This document shows, in pieces, positions 24,621 through 35,786 of a stretch of 64,000 bases of DNA. The DNA is from Datisca glomerata. Lineage: Eukaryota; Streptophyta; Magnoliopsida; Cucurbitales; Datiscaceae. The first letter of the stretch is position 1. Each line of letters opens with the position of its first letter. A program made the position numbers and the translations under genes. The stretch is taken from the NCBI GenBank assembly GCA_003255025.1, contig QANY01009128.1, forward strand, positions 2,395,148 to 2,459,147, written 5' to 3'. The notes below the pieces were generated by a model that saw only the letters and a program-made list of their open reading frames with translations, did no database searches and had not been told where the DNA came from.

Positions 24621-25916
24621 TGGTATCAATATTAGCCAAAATCTCACAAATCATAAAATATCTTAGTACTCTACTGAAGACGACTCCAAAGGATCTCACC
24701 GTCAAGAATTAGTCAAAAGCAATTTGAATAAATAAGGAAAAGAAGCCTCCAAAACCTACCGTTAGAAAGTGGAAACATTAATGAATTGCATGCGCAAACA
24801 CATAAGGACAAAGAGATACAACGAAAAGCTCAGTAGAACAAGAAATTCATTTTAAATGAAGAACATCAACAAGACCAAATACAAACCTTCAGTAACTCAT
24901 GAATATTTTCAAAGTCAGGGCACAATGATGAGGGTATCACTCCATAGATACTCAAAAGTTATTTGTTCTCAAAGAGAAGAACCACTCAATTTTCTTTAAC
25001 GCTAACTCAAAGACACTCGTTGTGTCAAGCTACGCTACAAAAATACTATAAATTTTAGACAAAGCAATAAACGACTTAGATAGTCGAATCACTACATGAC
25101 TTGGACAGACTAATAAAATCAGACATTAAGTTGTGAGAAAGAGTCAACAACCAAATTATCAAAACCTTCGGTTCCTAGTCACGACTTAATTTTCTAAAAA
25201 TATAAAATTCTGGATGGCAAGAAGAACCCTCGGGTGAGTGTAATAACTCCATCATCCACCATGAGACATGAGATGCCAAAGTAATGTACCTGATACATGG
25301 TCAAGTATGGATCAACATGAGAATGTAATGTAGGACTTTAGAAAAAATCCTACTCTTGAAAAGATTCTATAACGTCACAATGTCAAGTCAACCTCATAGT
25401 GAAGCAATCCCAACAGAATGATGTCTTACTGCTTGCCCAGATAAAAGGAATTCAACCTTAACATCAGTCCTCACCCTACACTTTATTGTTATGACTACCA
25501 ATCCAACTCAAGTCGCCTGACTGCTAGATAAAAATCATAGGGACTCGATCCCGATAATTACTCGGAACAACTTGCACAAATCTAAACCACATAGCTTCAG
25601 GTCCCAACACGATCACGCACATCATTACATGAAGAAGTCCAACATTAATCAAGATGACGACATTTTTACCAATAGTCAATTGAAAAATATGAAGAAAGCT
25701 CATCTCAGTCACAAGATACTCTAAGACGCCATCATGAACCAACAACAACTTAGATATTTGGACACAAACTCTACTGTTCGACGATCTCAATGTCGGCATA
25801 TGTTTAACACTCGACTAAGTGTGATGATAGAGTCTTAGGTAAAAGCTCATGGCTCCCTCCACAACATAATTCCTGACTCTATCGCTATGCTCCAGACTCA
25901 AGAAGTGGGGGTAAAC
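24621..25916. other. 3' internal region of the Tat element
   Basis: No readable integrase or other domain. It ends in the purine tract at 25897-25916 just before the 3' LTR. Confidence 0.5.
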
Positions 25917-26621
25917 TGTAGGGGAGAATAAACACCCGGGCTGAAGCCCACTCAATAATATTTCCGAACAAGACCCAATACTCCCATTTCTCAGATGGGG
26001 CCCACATTAAGTCTAAACCAAGGACTTCTCCGTGATCGAAGTCACCATGATGACTGAGGCATGCTCCACGACTAGATCGATGGACACGACCCCGCCTATA
26101 CTTACAATATCGATGTCACACAGATGATAATGTAATCTCATACATAGGATCGTAGCTACTCGAGATAGTTGATATCATTTTTCTGTCATGATAATATATA
26201 ATAATCAGTCATACAAGACAATGATAAGCACACATTAGATCTGTCAGGCAATCTCAATTGTTGTTAAAGAGTATAAGATAATAATCAAAATATCCTGATC
26301 AGAGAATATTCTCCATGAATATCTCCATTCCTTATCAGAATAAGGAAGAAGATACACTGAACCTGGACGTTTGACTGATACAAAAATCATTATAATATAT
26401 GATGATTCCCATTAAACAGTAAGCAAATTCTTCACACTGTTACTTTTCTCTAAACACTCTACTAACTTGATTGTCGAAGTGCATTAGGTGCGGTACCACC
26501 CTGGTCCCTTGCCTACTCCTTTCATGATCGTTCTTGATTTTTGCATACCCTTGGATGAATCACCAAGCGACGTGTGGTGATCCTCTCGACAGTCGATGCT
26601 GACATATATTTTGCATCAACA
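25917..26621 (+). repeat. 3' LTR of the Tat element
   Basis: Starts TGTAGGGGAGAATAAACACC and ends TTTTGCATCAACA, about 705 bp. Its last 380 bp match the 5' LTR remnant. Confidence 0.75.
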
Positions 26622-28630
26622 CTGTTCCCAAGCTTCCTTTATCGAGCTCGACATACTGTTCCTAAGATTCCTTTATTGAGCATTTTTGCCGATGTCCGGA
26701 GCAAATCCTCGAGCTCAAATTGTTTCTTCATGTCGAAGAACATGAGCTTGCTTTAATCTGTTGCATTTGTCCCATCACTATCCACACCTCCACGTAAACC
26801 TTCTTATCACTCCCATAACGACTCACGCTCCTCTTCCTACCTTGCTTTTGACCTCAGAGGTTGAATTTTTTGGTGCAATTTAGAGTTTTAGAGTTTGAAG
26901 GTAGATTGTCCAAAGTATTGGGATTGAAGGGAAATTCAGGTCTAGTCTTGGGTCGGGTACGTGTCCCTGTGAGAGTCAAATTTTAAGATTATTTTGGTAA
27001 TTTTAGTTTAAAATATCATATTTGTAATACATTGGACTTATTTTTTTTGAAACTACAACTCTGTCAGTATCTTTTAGGCAAAGCTCAGATGTGTCTGTGT
27101 AATTTTTTAATAATTTAAAGTATTATACAATAACATCTCTTTTATTTCATGTTTTTTTTTTCCTTTTATTGTTCAGGTGCAATGTTTTTCAGTTAATTAG
27201 ATTAGTTTATGCGGTCTGATAAATGATTAGAGTTTATTATACAATTTTATATAAATTTTCTCTTTTTATAGTTACTTAAGTTCTTGGTCTCTTCTGCCAG
27301 ATGGTGTTTTGGGACATAAATCAAAATGATATTGGATTTGAGTTTTCAATATGCAAAGTGTCCAAGCAGGAAAAAAAATGATTATATTTTTTGGATGATT
27401 ACTTTTTAGACTATCCAAATAAAGCTTAGCCTCTTAAAAAAAAGGTAAGCTAGATTTACTCGAAGAATATCGATTTTATTGAACTAAAAAATAGATGTCC
27501 AATTGAAACAATCCATGTATTAAACGAACGATATATACTGCGAATTAACAATGTATTAAGCGAGAAGCATAAATTAAAATCAATAACAATCTCTGACTTC
27601 TGCTGTTTATTCAATTTTTTTCTCAGAAGTGGTTTAACTATTTGCACATATAACAAGTAAAAAAACGCATCTACTTGTTGTGAGCAAGTAGCTAGAAGAC
27701 ATTCTCTACTTGCTAACAACATGAGACCAAAATGGAGTTTGCCCACAGCAGAATTGTGCGGGGACCAAATGAGATCAAAACTAAACTCGCTTCACCTGCA
27801 TGAGATGAACAATAATAGACAACTATGATGATAAGGGGTGAGTGGAGAGAGAGAGAATGTGAGGTTATGGGAGCTTGAGACAAGAAAATGGAAGCTTGAG
27901 GATAGATGATGAAATTTAGAGGGAAGAAATAGAGTATCAATGAACAAGATTGACGGAAATAAAGAAAAAAAATGTTAAGGTCATCTCCTCTTCTAACGAG
28001 TAAGAGAGTATTATGTTGTATCAAGTCCGTTCATTGAAGAAAACAGATGGATTAGATGTATTTATACACTAAAACATAAAAAAATCATTTTTCCTTCTCA
28101 ACATTATACCGACCTCATCTGATCTATTGTAATTGAGCTCAACAATATAGATGAGATAAACATTACCATCATGTTAGATGCTCAACGTGATACACAAATT
28201 TTAATGTTAAAAAATAATAGAAAGAATACATAAATAATTAATTTTACCTATGAAAAAAGTTCTCAAGATTAACGTTATTTGTTTAAAATTTATGAGCTTA
28301 AATTAAATTAACGTTTCATATTGGACGTAATTTAAATTTAACGCCTTCTTTTTATTACAGAATGATCTCACGATGATTAGGAAAAAAATTAGGGTGCTCT
28401 CGAGAGTTTCATACTCCGTCAAATGAATAATTCACACTTGATATAAACTCAAATTTTTTACCAGTCAATTTTTCATTTGAATAAGTCTGATTGTATTGAT
28501 TCTTTTTGCGATCGAAATGTATGAATTCATGTGCCTATGGCCCTATATTAGTACCGAGTACGGTACTCCGAGATTTACCTGTCAAGTTTTTCGGACGATT
28601 AGATATCTGCATTGCAGCTCAGCTTCCCGG
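26622..28630. other. Spacer upstream of NLR-2
   Basis: No gene recognised. Opposite-strand ORFs of about 100 codons at 27456-28024 are low-complexity and match no family I know. Confidence 0.4.
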
Positions 28631-28640
28631 TAAAACAGTG

Positions 28641-28791
28641 TTGACTTGAACTGTTTAAGACACAAGTGGACGTGACTCACGTTCTCTGTCTTTCTTAATT
28701 TCTTTGGAGCCCTTTCTTCTCCTTAGACTTGCAGAGCTTCTTGTTCTTCATCAAAGATTTTGAGGGAAATTTTCTTCCAATCTCATCAGGT
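28641..28791 (+). promoter_or_regulatory. W-box core and non-coding leader exon of NLR-2
   Basis: TTGACT at 28641-28646 is a W-box core (WRKY target). The leader exon ends ATCTCATCAG at 28791, before a GTACTCC donor. The intron of about 920 bp ends at AG (29709-29710), two bases before the ATG at 29713. The same organisation (AATCAG/GTA donor, acceptor just before ATGG) is seen at psi2 and NLR-4, which supports it as real. I infer the exon start only roughly. Confidence 0.65.
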
Positions 28792-29712
28792 ACTCCTCCT
28801 AACTTCATTTTCAACTTGTATGTATCTTGATTTTTCCATTAACTGAATTTGTCTGTTCTGATTTTTACAATTAACTTATCATTTTACCCTAAAATTCATT
28901 TGCGTTGTTCCTTTTTTATATTTTGCTTCAGATCTTGTTATACGTGAAATCGGAAAACATCTTTGATCGGGTGTTTTGGAGAGGAGATTTCAATTTTTAA
29001 CGAACAAAGAAACCTTGCTTATAGCTGCCATCATTAGCCGAAGTTTGGTGAAAAAATTTGTTGTTTCTTTTCAGAATTAAACGAGGCCCTTTTTTATTTG
29101 CTTTAAAACATTTGCAAAAAATGGTCGGAAAAAGACTTCAATCTGGTGCTCTGAAGTAAATCTAGCTTAGAGCTGATATCATTAGCCGAAAAGTATAGCG
29201 GGAAATTTTGCTGTTTCTTTTCAGAATTAAATGATAAACTTCTATCATTATATAAATCAACAAATTTCATGCCCACCTGCCTCTATTACAAACCAGTGGA
29301 TTCTCTCTAGGTCGGTGGAAAAATGGTGTTTTCAGCAAAAACTAGTTGTGGTTGCCAATCGTACTATAACAATGGAAAAGTTGCTAGTTTTCCTATAGTT
29401 AATTGGAGTTAAGATATGAGTGTAGGATTAGATCTTTGAAATTTCATTTCCGAGTGATATCTCTTATGTATTTTCTATTAGTGGATAACTGTTAGGTTAG
29501 GTGCTTAATAGATCACATCCCTTTTACAATTTAACTTGTGTGCATTATTATTTACTGTTCTATGATTTTGGCATAGGCAAAGATCTTCTATGTGAACATC
29601 AATAGTGTTGAGCGTTTTTCCTCGAACTATCTATAGTAGATTATATTCCATTGCCATTAGTGTCATTTTTCATGCAATTGACTATGAATCTGACATTGGT
29701 TTGGTAGTAGGT

Positions 29713-32538
29713 ATGGGAAGCATTGACAACGTGATTAAGATTTACAAAGCGTTAGGCAATTGTACCACTTATGACCAGGCTCAGACACTTAAAAAGAAAC
29801 TAAAAGGATCTTGCAGCAGAGAATCAAATGCAAGAGGAGAACTTTTGGTGAAGAAACAAATGAAAGAAAATGAGAATTCTCCGTGGGAGATCGATGAATT
29901 CACAGTGATTGAGCAACTCGTAGGGGGGAGTAGCTTGGCTTCTGTTGAACGATTGGGAAAAGATGTGCAAAAGTTAATTGTAGAAGTCAAAGAACTTATT
30001 ACCCAAGGTGGATTTCATGAAGGTCTTAGTCTTGAAGCACCAGAGGAACAAGCACTTGAACTACTGACAGTAGAATTGGTTGGTCACACATTTCAAATTA
30101 ACATGGACCAGTTATGGCAAAGCTTGACTAAGAGTAAGGTGAATACAATTGGCGTGTGGGGAATGGGGGGAGTGGGGAAAACGACCTTGTTGGAGCACAT
30201 TCATAATAAAGTACAACGAAATTCTAGTTTTTTCGGCAATGCTTACTGGGTCACGGTATCCAAGAATTGCAGCATTCATAAACTGCAAAATGACATCGCC
30301 AAAAGACTGGGTGAATGTCCTGCTAAAGATCTTTCAAATGAGGACGATGAACGGATAAGGGCTGCGATATTGGCACGGTATTTGAAGAGCAGTGGGAAGT
30401 TTATTCTTTTTCTAGATGACATGTGGAACTACTTTGATCTAAAAATGGTTGGAATTCCAAATAGAAGAGGGTGTAAGATTGTTCTAACCACTCGACAATT
30501 TTCTGTGTGTCAGGAAATGGATTGTGAAGAGATTATCAAAGTGAATCCCCTTTTGGGAAATGAAGCTTGGAACTTATTTGTCGAATATGCAAGATTTGAA
30601 ATTCCCAGAGAAGTGGAAAAAATTGCTAAACAAGTGGTTAAGGAATGTGATGGCCTACCTCTAGGAATAACAACGTTAGCAAGGAGCATGGGGAAATCTG
30701 TTGACATTTATGAATGGAGAAGTGTATTAAAGAAGTTGCAGAGTTCAAAAGTGGGGATATTAGCGATGGAAGAGGATGTTTTCAGAGTATTGAGGTTAAG
30801 TTATGATCGTTTGAACGATTGGAAATTGCAACAATGTCTCTTGTATTGTGCAACATATCCCGAGGATCATAAAATACCAATTAATGATTTGATTTGGGCA
30901 TTTATTGATTACAGATTGATTGATGAAGAGGAGTGTTTGCAGGATATGATTGATGCGGGTCGCCTTATGGTGAGTTCACTTCAACGAGCCTGCTTGTTGT
31001 CAGAATTTAAGAATAATAATGGTTTTCAAAAAGTGGAAATGCATGATTTGATTAGAGATATGGCACTCCAGATTGCAGGGTCTCGATTCATGGTAAAAGC
31101 TGGTGTAGGATTGAAAAATTTTCCCAACCAAGAAGCATGGACAGAGGGTGTTGAAGTTGTCTCTTTGATGAAAAATGAATTTTCGGAAACACAGATATCA
31201 CCGAGGTGTTCCAGACTGTCAATTCTGTTGCTCCAACATAGTCAAAGGTTTCAAGGTTTTCCAAATCCTTTTTTTGAGCATTTGGTTGGGCTTACAGTTC
31301 TCAACTTATCTGGAAGTAGAATCAAAAGTTTGCCAGACTCAATCTCATACTTAAAGAATCTCACTGTCCTGTTACTCAAAGCATGTGTAGTACTGAAATA
31401 TATTCCTTCCTTGGCAGAGCTTACTACTCTGAGAAGATTGCACCTTGGCGGAACTGGAATTACAAGACTACCAGAAGGAATGGAGAAGCTGATCAACCTA
31501 AGGTATCTTAATCTTTCCAACACTCGCCATCTAAAGATGTTACCAATGAAACTTTTATGTAAACTCGTCAATCTGCAATGCCTAAAGGTTAACTGGGATT
31601 CCTCGACTGCATTAAAAGTGAATGTGCAAGAACTAATGAGTTTGAAAAAGTTGGAAACTTTTTACGGTGGATTGTGCGACATTGACGATCTCAATAAATA
31701 TGTTAATCACAAAGAGAAGCGAGGACTACCTGCCAATTACATTTTACTAGTGGGATTAGACGACTTGTGTTCACCGCGATTTGATAAACATTATGATCAG
31801 TGTGTGGTGTTATTTAAGTGCAGTACAATTACAACAATGAATATCCTTGAGCTACCCAATGACGTCCAGGGTTTATGGATCGAAGAGTGCCATGATATAT
31901 ATAGCTTGTGTGCTGTGCTAATTAAAACAATTAACTTGAAGGAAGTTCATATCAAGAGTTGCAAGGGAATGAAACATGTGCTTACTTTTCCTTCATATCT
32001 TTGTAATAATCTCAGAATCTCAGCTGCCACCTTTTCTCAACTAAAAAAATTTGAGTGTTATGGATGTCCGAAGGTAAAGGAGCTGTTCTCCCCGAGTTTG
32101 TTGCCTTACCTTCAAAGCTTGGAACAAATCATGATCTGGAAATGCAATGAGCTGGAGGACATAATAGAATCTCCACCTGGTGAAAATGAAGAAGAATATG
32201 AATACAAGAAAGAAGGTCAAGGTACCAACTTCTTTGCTCTTCCAAATCTAAAGACTTTCGAGCTGCAATATCTACCAAGGTTGAAGAGAATATGTGGTGG
32301 TAAGACAAGAATAAGGTGTGCTTCTCTAAGATCTCTGCACGTAGAAGATTGTCCGAATCTAAAGAGAATACCATTCTCTTTCTCTTCTCAGCTGCTAAAT
32401 GAAAAACAGGCTTCTCCTTCGTCTTCCTCATCTCTCCCACCCATCAAGTTTGAGTTAGGAATCTGTGACATGAAATGGTGGAATTCATTGGAGTGGGACC
32501 ATCCTGACGATAAGGTTATGTTTCGTCCCTTTGTGTAA
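29713..32538 (+). CDS. NLR-2, intact NB-ARC-LRR resistance protein (At4g27190/27220 type)
   Basis: 941 residues in one coding exon. I chose the ATG at 29713 because it follows a splice acceptor and matches the start of psi2 and NLR-4 (MENID); the open frame extends back to 29605, but that part is probably intron. Residues 1-145 are a short N-terminal region without a clear EDVID coiled coil. NB-ARC motifs: P-loop GMGGVGKTT 150-158, kinase-2 LFLDDMW 232-238, RNBS-B IVLTTR 256-261, GLPL 314-317, MHD 443-445. Leucine-rich repeats run from about 505 to 900, with regular LxxL spacing and CxxL(K)xI-type repeats near the end. The protein ends WWNSLEWDHPDDKVMFRPFV, the usual C terminus of this family. 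Such proteins are intracellular immune receptors acting as nucleotide-dependent switches; the effector is unknown. All motifs are intact. A LINE lies just 3', and a 99% identical LRR fragment lies 5 kb downstream. Confidence 0.95.
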   Translation: MGSIDNVIKIYKALGNCTTYDQAQTLKKKLKGSCSRESNARGELLVKKQMKENENSPWEIDEFTVIEQLVGGSSLASVERLGKDVQKLIVEVKELITQGGFHEGLSLEAPEEQALELLTVELVGHTFQINMDQLWQSLTKSKVNTIGVWGMGGVGKTTLLEHIHNKVQRNSSFFGNAYWVTVSKNCSIHKLQNDIAKRLGECPAKDLSNEDDERIRAAILARYLKSSGKFILFLDDMWNYFDLKMVGIPNRRGCKIVLTTRQFSVCQEMDCEEIIKVNPLLGNEAWNLFVEYARFEIPREVEKIAKQVVKECDGLPLGITTLARSMGKSVDIYEWRSVLKKLQSSKVGILAMEEDVFRVLRLSYDRLNDWKLQQCLLYCATYPEDHKIPINDLIWAFIDYRLIDEEECLQDMIDAGRLMVSSLQRACLLSEFKNNNGFQKVEMHDLIRDMALQIAGSRFMVKAGVGLKNFPNQEAWTEGVEVVSLMKNEFSETQISPRCSRLSILLLQHSQRFQGFPNPFFEHLVGLTVLNLSGSRIKSLPDSISYLKNLTVLLLKACVVLKYIPSLAELTTLRRLHLGGTGITRLPEGMEKLINLRYLNLSNTRHLKMLPMKLLCKLVNLQCLKVNWDSSTALKVNVQELMSLKKLETFYGGLCDIDDLNKYVNHKEKRGLPANYILLVGLDDLCSPRFDKHYDQCVVLFKCSTITTMNILELPNDVQGLWIEECHDIYSLCAVLIKTINLKEVHIKSCKGMKHVLTFPSYLCNNLRISAATFSQLKKFECYGCPKVKELFSPSLLPYLQSLEQIMIWKCNELEDIIESPPGENEEEYEYKKEGQGTNFFALPNLKTFELQYLPRLKRICGGKTRIRCASLRSLHVEDCPNLKRIPFSFSSQLLNEKQASPSSSSSLPPIKFELGICDMKWWNSLEWDHPDDKVMFRPFV

Positions 32539-32625
32539 GTAACAGAACAGTAGATTGCTGCTTTAAGAGGAGTTCTATCTTTTTTTGTGTAAACATTAGC
32601 TCAATTGCCTGCAGAGAGATACATG

Positions 32626-35600
32626 TTTTTTTTTAATCGGTAAAAATGTAACTATATATTATTAATCACAAAAGCTCCGAGGGGGATTTACACATCTAAG
32701 CTAGAAACTGAAAAGTAAAGGATCAGAGTCTCCACCTAAGTTTTTTCAAAATCAAAACCTGGTAGCAAATTCCCAATCCAATCTAAAAGACATGAGAATA
32801 AACATGAAAACTTTACCAAAAAAAATTCTCTTCCCCTTAAAAAATCATAGTATTTCGTTTCCTCCAAATACCTCATAAAACAGTAAAAGGGATAACAACC
32901 CAAAAAGAAGACTTAATGGAAGTGATAGGAGCAAGCTTCCAACTACAAAAAATGTTAAGCGGTTCTCCAAGCATAATCCAATGAATATTCAAAAGATCCC
33001 AATGCAGTGTACCAAAGAACACCTATTAGGCATAGAGAAGCGGATGAGCGTTCCATTCCTCTTCCTTCCTACACAAAGAACACCTATTAGGCATAGAGAA
33101 GCCTCTCTTCTTCAAAACATCCATGGTGAGATTGACATTTCAGACTGCAATCCACAGCAAAAAAGAACATTTAGGGGGAGCCTTAGTATTCCAGATTTAT
33201 CTCCAAGGAAAATCTGTAACATTGCTAACACTATTGTCAATGCTCTTGACTTAAGACTTAATCAAAGAACTCCATTAGGACCTTCCATCCATTCTAATGA
33301 ATATGTCAAATAAGTCATTAACGTGTACGAATATACCTTCTGCATGAGATTACTAACTGAATCCAACTCTCAATCATTGAATGCTTTTCTGAATGTCGGG
33401 TTCCAAACCACAGTCCCCTCATTACTCATGAAAAAGTCACTAACCCTAGACTCTCTGTCAGAAGTGATACTAAATAAGGTGGGAAACTCGTCAGCTAATA
33501 TTGTGTCACCATCCCCCACTCTGAATTTAACCCGTTTAGAGAGAATGTCCCAACCTCGACAAATGACTCTCCAAGAATAAGAAGCAAGTCTCCCCCTCGA
33601 TAAAGACGACTTCCACACATCGGCCTCATCTCCCGTAATGGCTACAATAACTCTCATCCACAAGCTGTCCTGCTCCTGCGAGAATCTTCAGAACCACTTT
33701 CCCAGAAGTATCTTGTTAAAAGCTTTCACTCCTCTCACTCCCAAACCACCCATGTGCACTAGAGAGCAAACCTTACTCCATTTGATCAGATGAATCTTCC
33801 TGCCTCCTCTGTTCCCGTCCAGAGGAAAGTTCTCATCTTTCTCTCCAACAAATTAGCTACCGAGGATGGAATATGAATGCAAGACAGAAAGTAAATGTTA
33901 AGATTAGAGAAAATGCTTTTTTGAAGGGTTAACCTTCATCATTTGGATAAGAAATGTCCCTTCCAACCAGTCAAAACGCTCAACGATCGGGTCTGAAATC
34001 CCCGGATTGCTCGCAAAAGCACCCAAAGTAAAATCCAAGTAGGTGGTGGGAAAGCTGCCCACCCGACCATCTAGAATGTTTGCCAGAACATGTAATCTTG
34101 GAATCTCACTCACCTGGAAAATTTCACTCTTTGACAAATTAACTCGCAATCCCGAGACACCTTCAAACAACCGTAGAATACATCTGAGATACAGTAAATT
34201 ACTCTCACAGTCCTTACAAAATACAAGAGAATCATCGACAAAAAAAGATGAGAGACAGTCAGTTGAGATCTACCTGCTGAACCCAAGGGAATACTCGTAA
34301 GCAACCAATTCGACCGAGCTTTCGTTAAGAAGATACTTAACAACTCCATCAGCCCCCTGGAGGTAGGGAAAAAACCCGCTAGAGCCCTGCTAATCAGAAT
34401 CGAAACTCTCACCGTCGACAAGCAATATTTAATCCACCCAATCCATTTGGACTCAAAACCCATTCTTCCCATCATGTAAAGAAGCAAGTCTTAATTAACG
34501 TGGTCATAGGCCTTTTCAATATCCAATTTGCACACAATACCCGAATTCCCCGTACTTTTGATCGCACCAATAGCTTCATTTGCAATAAAAAAAATCTTGA
34601 ATTTGCCTTCCCTAAATGAAAGCATGTTGCTCATTGAAACTAAGGAATGGATGATTCTACGCAGCCGATTTGCTAATATTTTCGCTAAAATCTTATAAAA
34701 ACTCTCTACCAAACTAATGGGTCTAAAATCCTTAATGTCCACTCCATCTTTCTTCTTTGGAATTAAAACAAAAAAGTCACATTAAGGCTCCTCTCGAACT
34801 CTCCATCCTCTATAAAGAAACTTACTACACAAACATGTCTTTCTTCACGATATCTCAGCATTTCTAAAAGAACATCATAGGGAAGCCATCAGGCCGTTGA
34901 ACCTTATCTCCTTTCAAACTCATAACAAACGTAGACCTCCTTAATAATATATGCCTCCTCTAGAGTTGCGCTCTTCGCCGAAGACAAATACGTAAAATCT
35001 GTCTCGACCGGTTTCGGTCTCTAATCTTGCTATTCTTTAAACAATCTCAAAAAGAAAAGTCACTATCTCCTCGTGAACCTCAACCTCCTCCAAAACGCTA
35101 GTTCCTTCAATCTCGATGCCATTAGTAGAATTGGATCGCCTATGGGCTTGCGTCATGAAAATACTTTGTATTTCTGTCTACTCAATCCGCCTTTGATACC
35201 CTCCTTCCACTCAAAATTCTCTAGAGGCAACTGCCCTTATTGTTCCTCGTTGTCTAACACATTTAGCTCACTTAACAAAGTTAATTTGATATTTTGAAGC
35301 ATGCCAAATGACTCAACATTCCATTTCTCCAAGTTAGATTTCAACATATAAAGTTTCTTCGCAAGAGAAAAAGAGGGATCCCCTTCCACAAAATCCATGA
35401 ACCCGTCATGCGAGAACCATATAGCCTTAAAACGAAAAGGGGTTTTTCGTTTACAAGCCTCATCATGGTTAAACATAATAGGGAAATGATCCCGACACAA
35501 TTCTTGGAAGACACTGTTGCTGAACACTGTTAAAGTGTTCATCCCAATCTATAGAATATAAGAATCTATCAATCCTTGACCAGGAGCGTCTCACTCTATT

Positions 35601-35765
35601 GTTGGACCAAGTGTAAGTACTCTCTTATAAAGGAATATCCAACAAACAACTGTCGTCTATGAACTCTGTGAAAGCTAACATGTCTGCTGAAAAGCCTATA
35701 CTATTCCACCTTTCCCTAGACACTCTCACTATATTAAAGTCACCCCCGACACACCAAGGCTGATC
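32626..35765 (-). mobile_element. 5'-truncated LINE (L1-type) retrotransposon
   Basis: Minus strand. The 3' tail is the T run at 32626-32634 (poly-A), preceded by TTTTTACCGATT, a common plant LINE end. The 5' end is lost within the endonuclease domain. Confidence 0.85.
32985..35760 (-). pseudogene. LINE ORF2 (endonuclease end, reverse transcriptase, zf-RVT), decayed
   Basis: Reading minus: PWCVGGDFNIVR and RSWSRIDRFLYS (end of the endonuclease), DIKDFRPISLVESFYKILAKILANRL and CKLDIEKAYDHVN (reverse transcriptase), FFVDDSLVF (the YADD-type catalytic box with VDD), GLRVNLSKSE, then DGDTILADEFP and, near 33120-33020, LKKRGFSMPN..CSLCRKEEEWNAH (zf-RVT). Frame changes and stops separate these blocks, for example a stop before ESTYTWSNN. 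A 27-bp segment is duplicated at 33024 and 33077. Confidence 0.85.
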
Positions 35766-35786
35766 TCATCTGCTTTTAATACCAGA

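Larger units (their letters stand above)
18786..26621 (+). mobile_element. Tat-type Ty3/gypsy LTR retrotransposon, degenerate and nested
   Basis: Direct repeats of about 380 bp at 18786-19168 and about 26245-26621 are the two LTRs (shared CTCCATGAATATCT, CCTTATCAGAATAAGGAAGA, ATTAAACAGTAAGCAAATTC, GCATCAACA end). The upstream LTR is followed by a primer-binding-site-like ATTTGACGCCAC (19169-19180). The downstream LTR starts TGTAGGGGAG at 25917, right after a purine tract (AGAAGTGGGGGTAAAC). Between them lie reverse transcriptase/RNase H remnants (22813-23515), several tandem arrays and a nested LTR-like insert. The 5' LTR has lost its first 300 bp or so. Gag and protease were not found. Confidence 0.8.

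Noticed and set aside
27456..28024. Minus-strand ORFs upstream of NLR-2
   Set aside because: Low-complexity, hydrophobic, poly-purine/pyrimidine driven; no family and no exon structure.
29605..29712. Upstream extension of the NLR-2 frame by 36 codons
   Set aside because: The sequence lies before a splice acceptor conserved in psi2 and NLR-4, whose coding regions start at the position of 29713.
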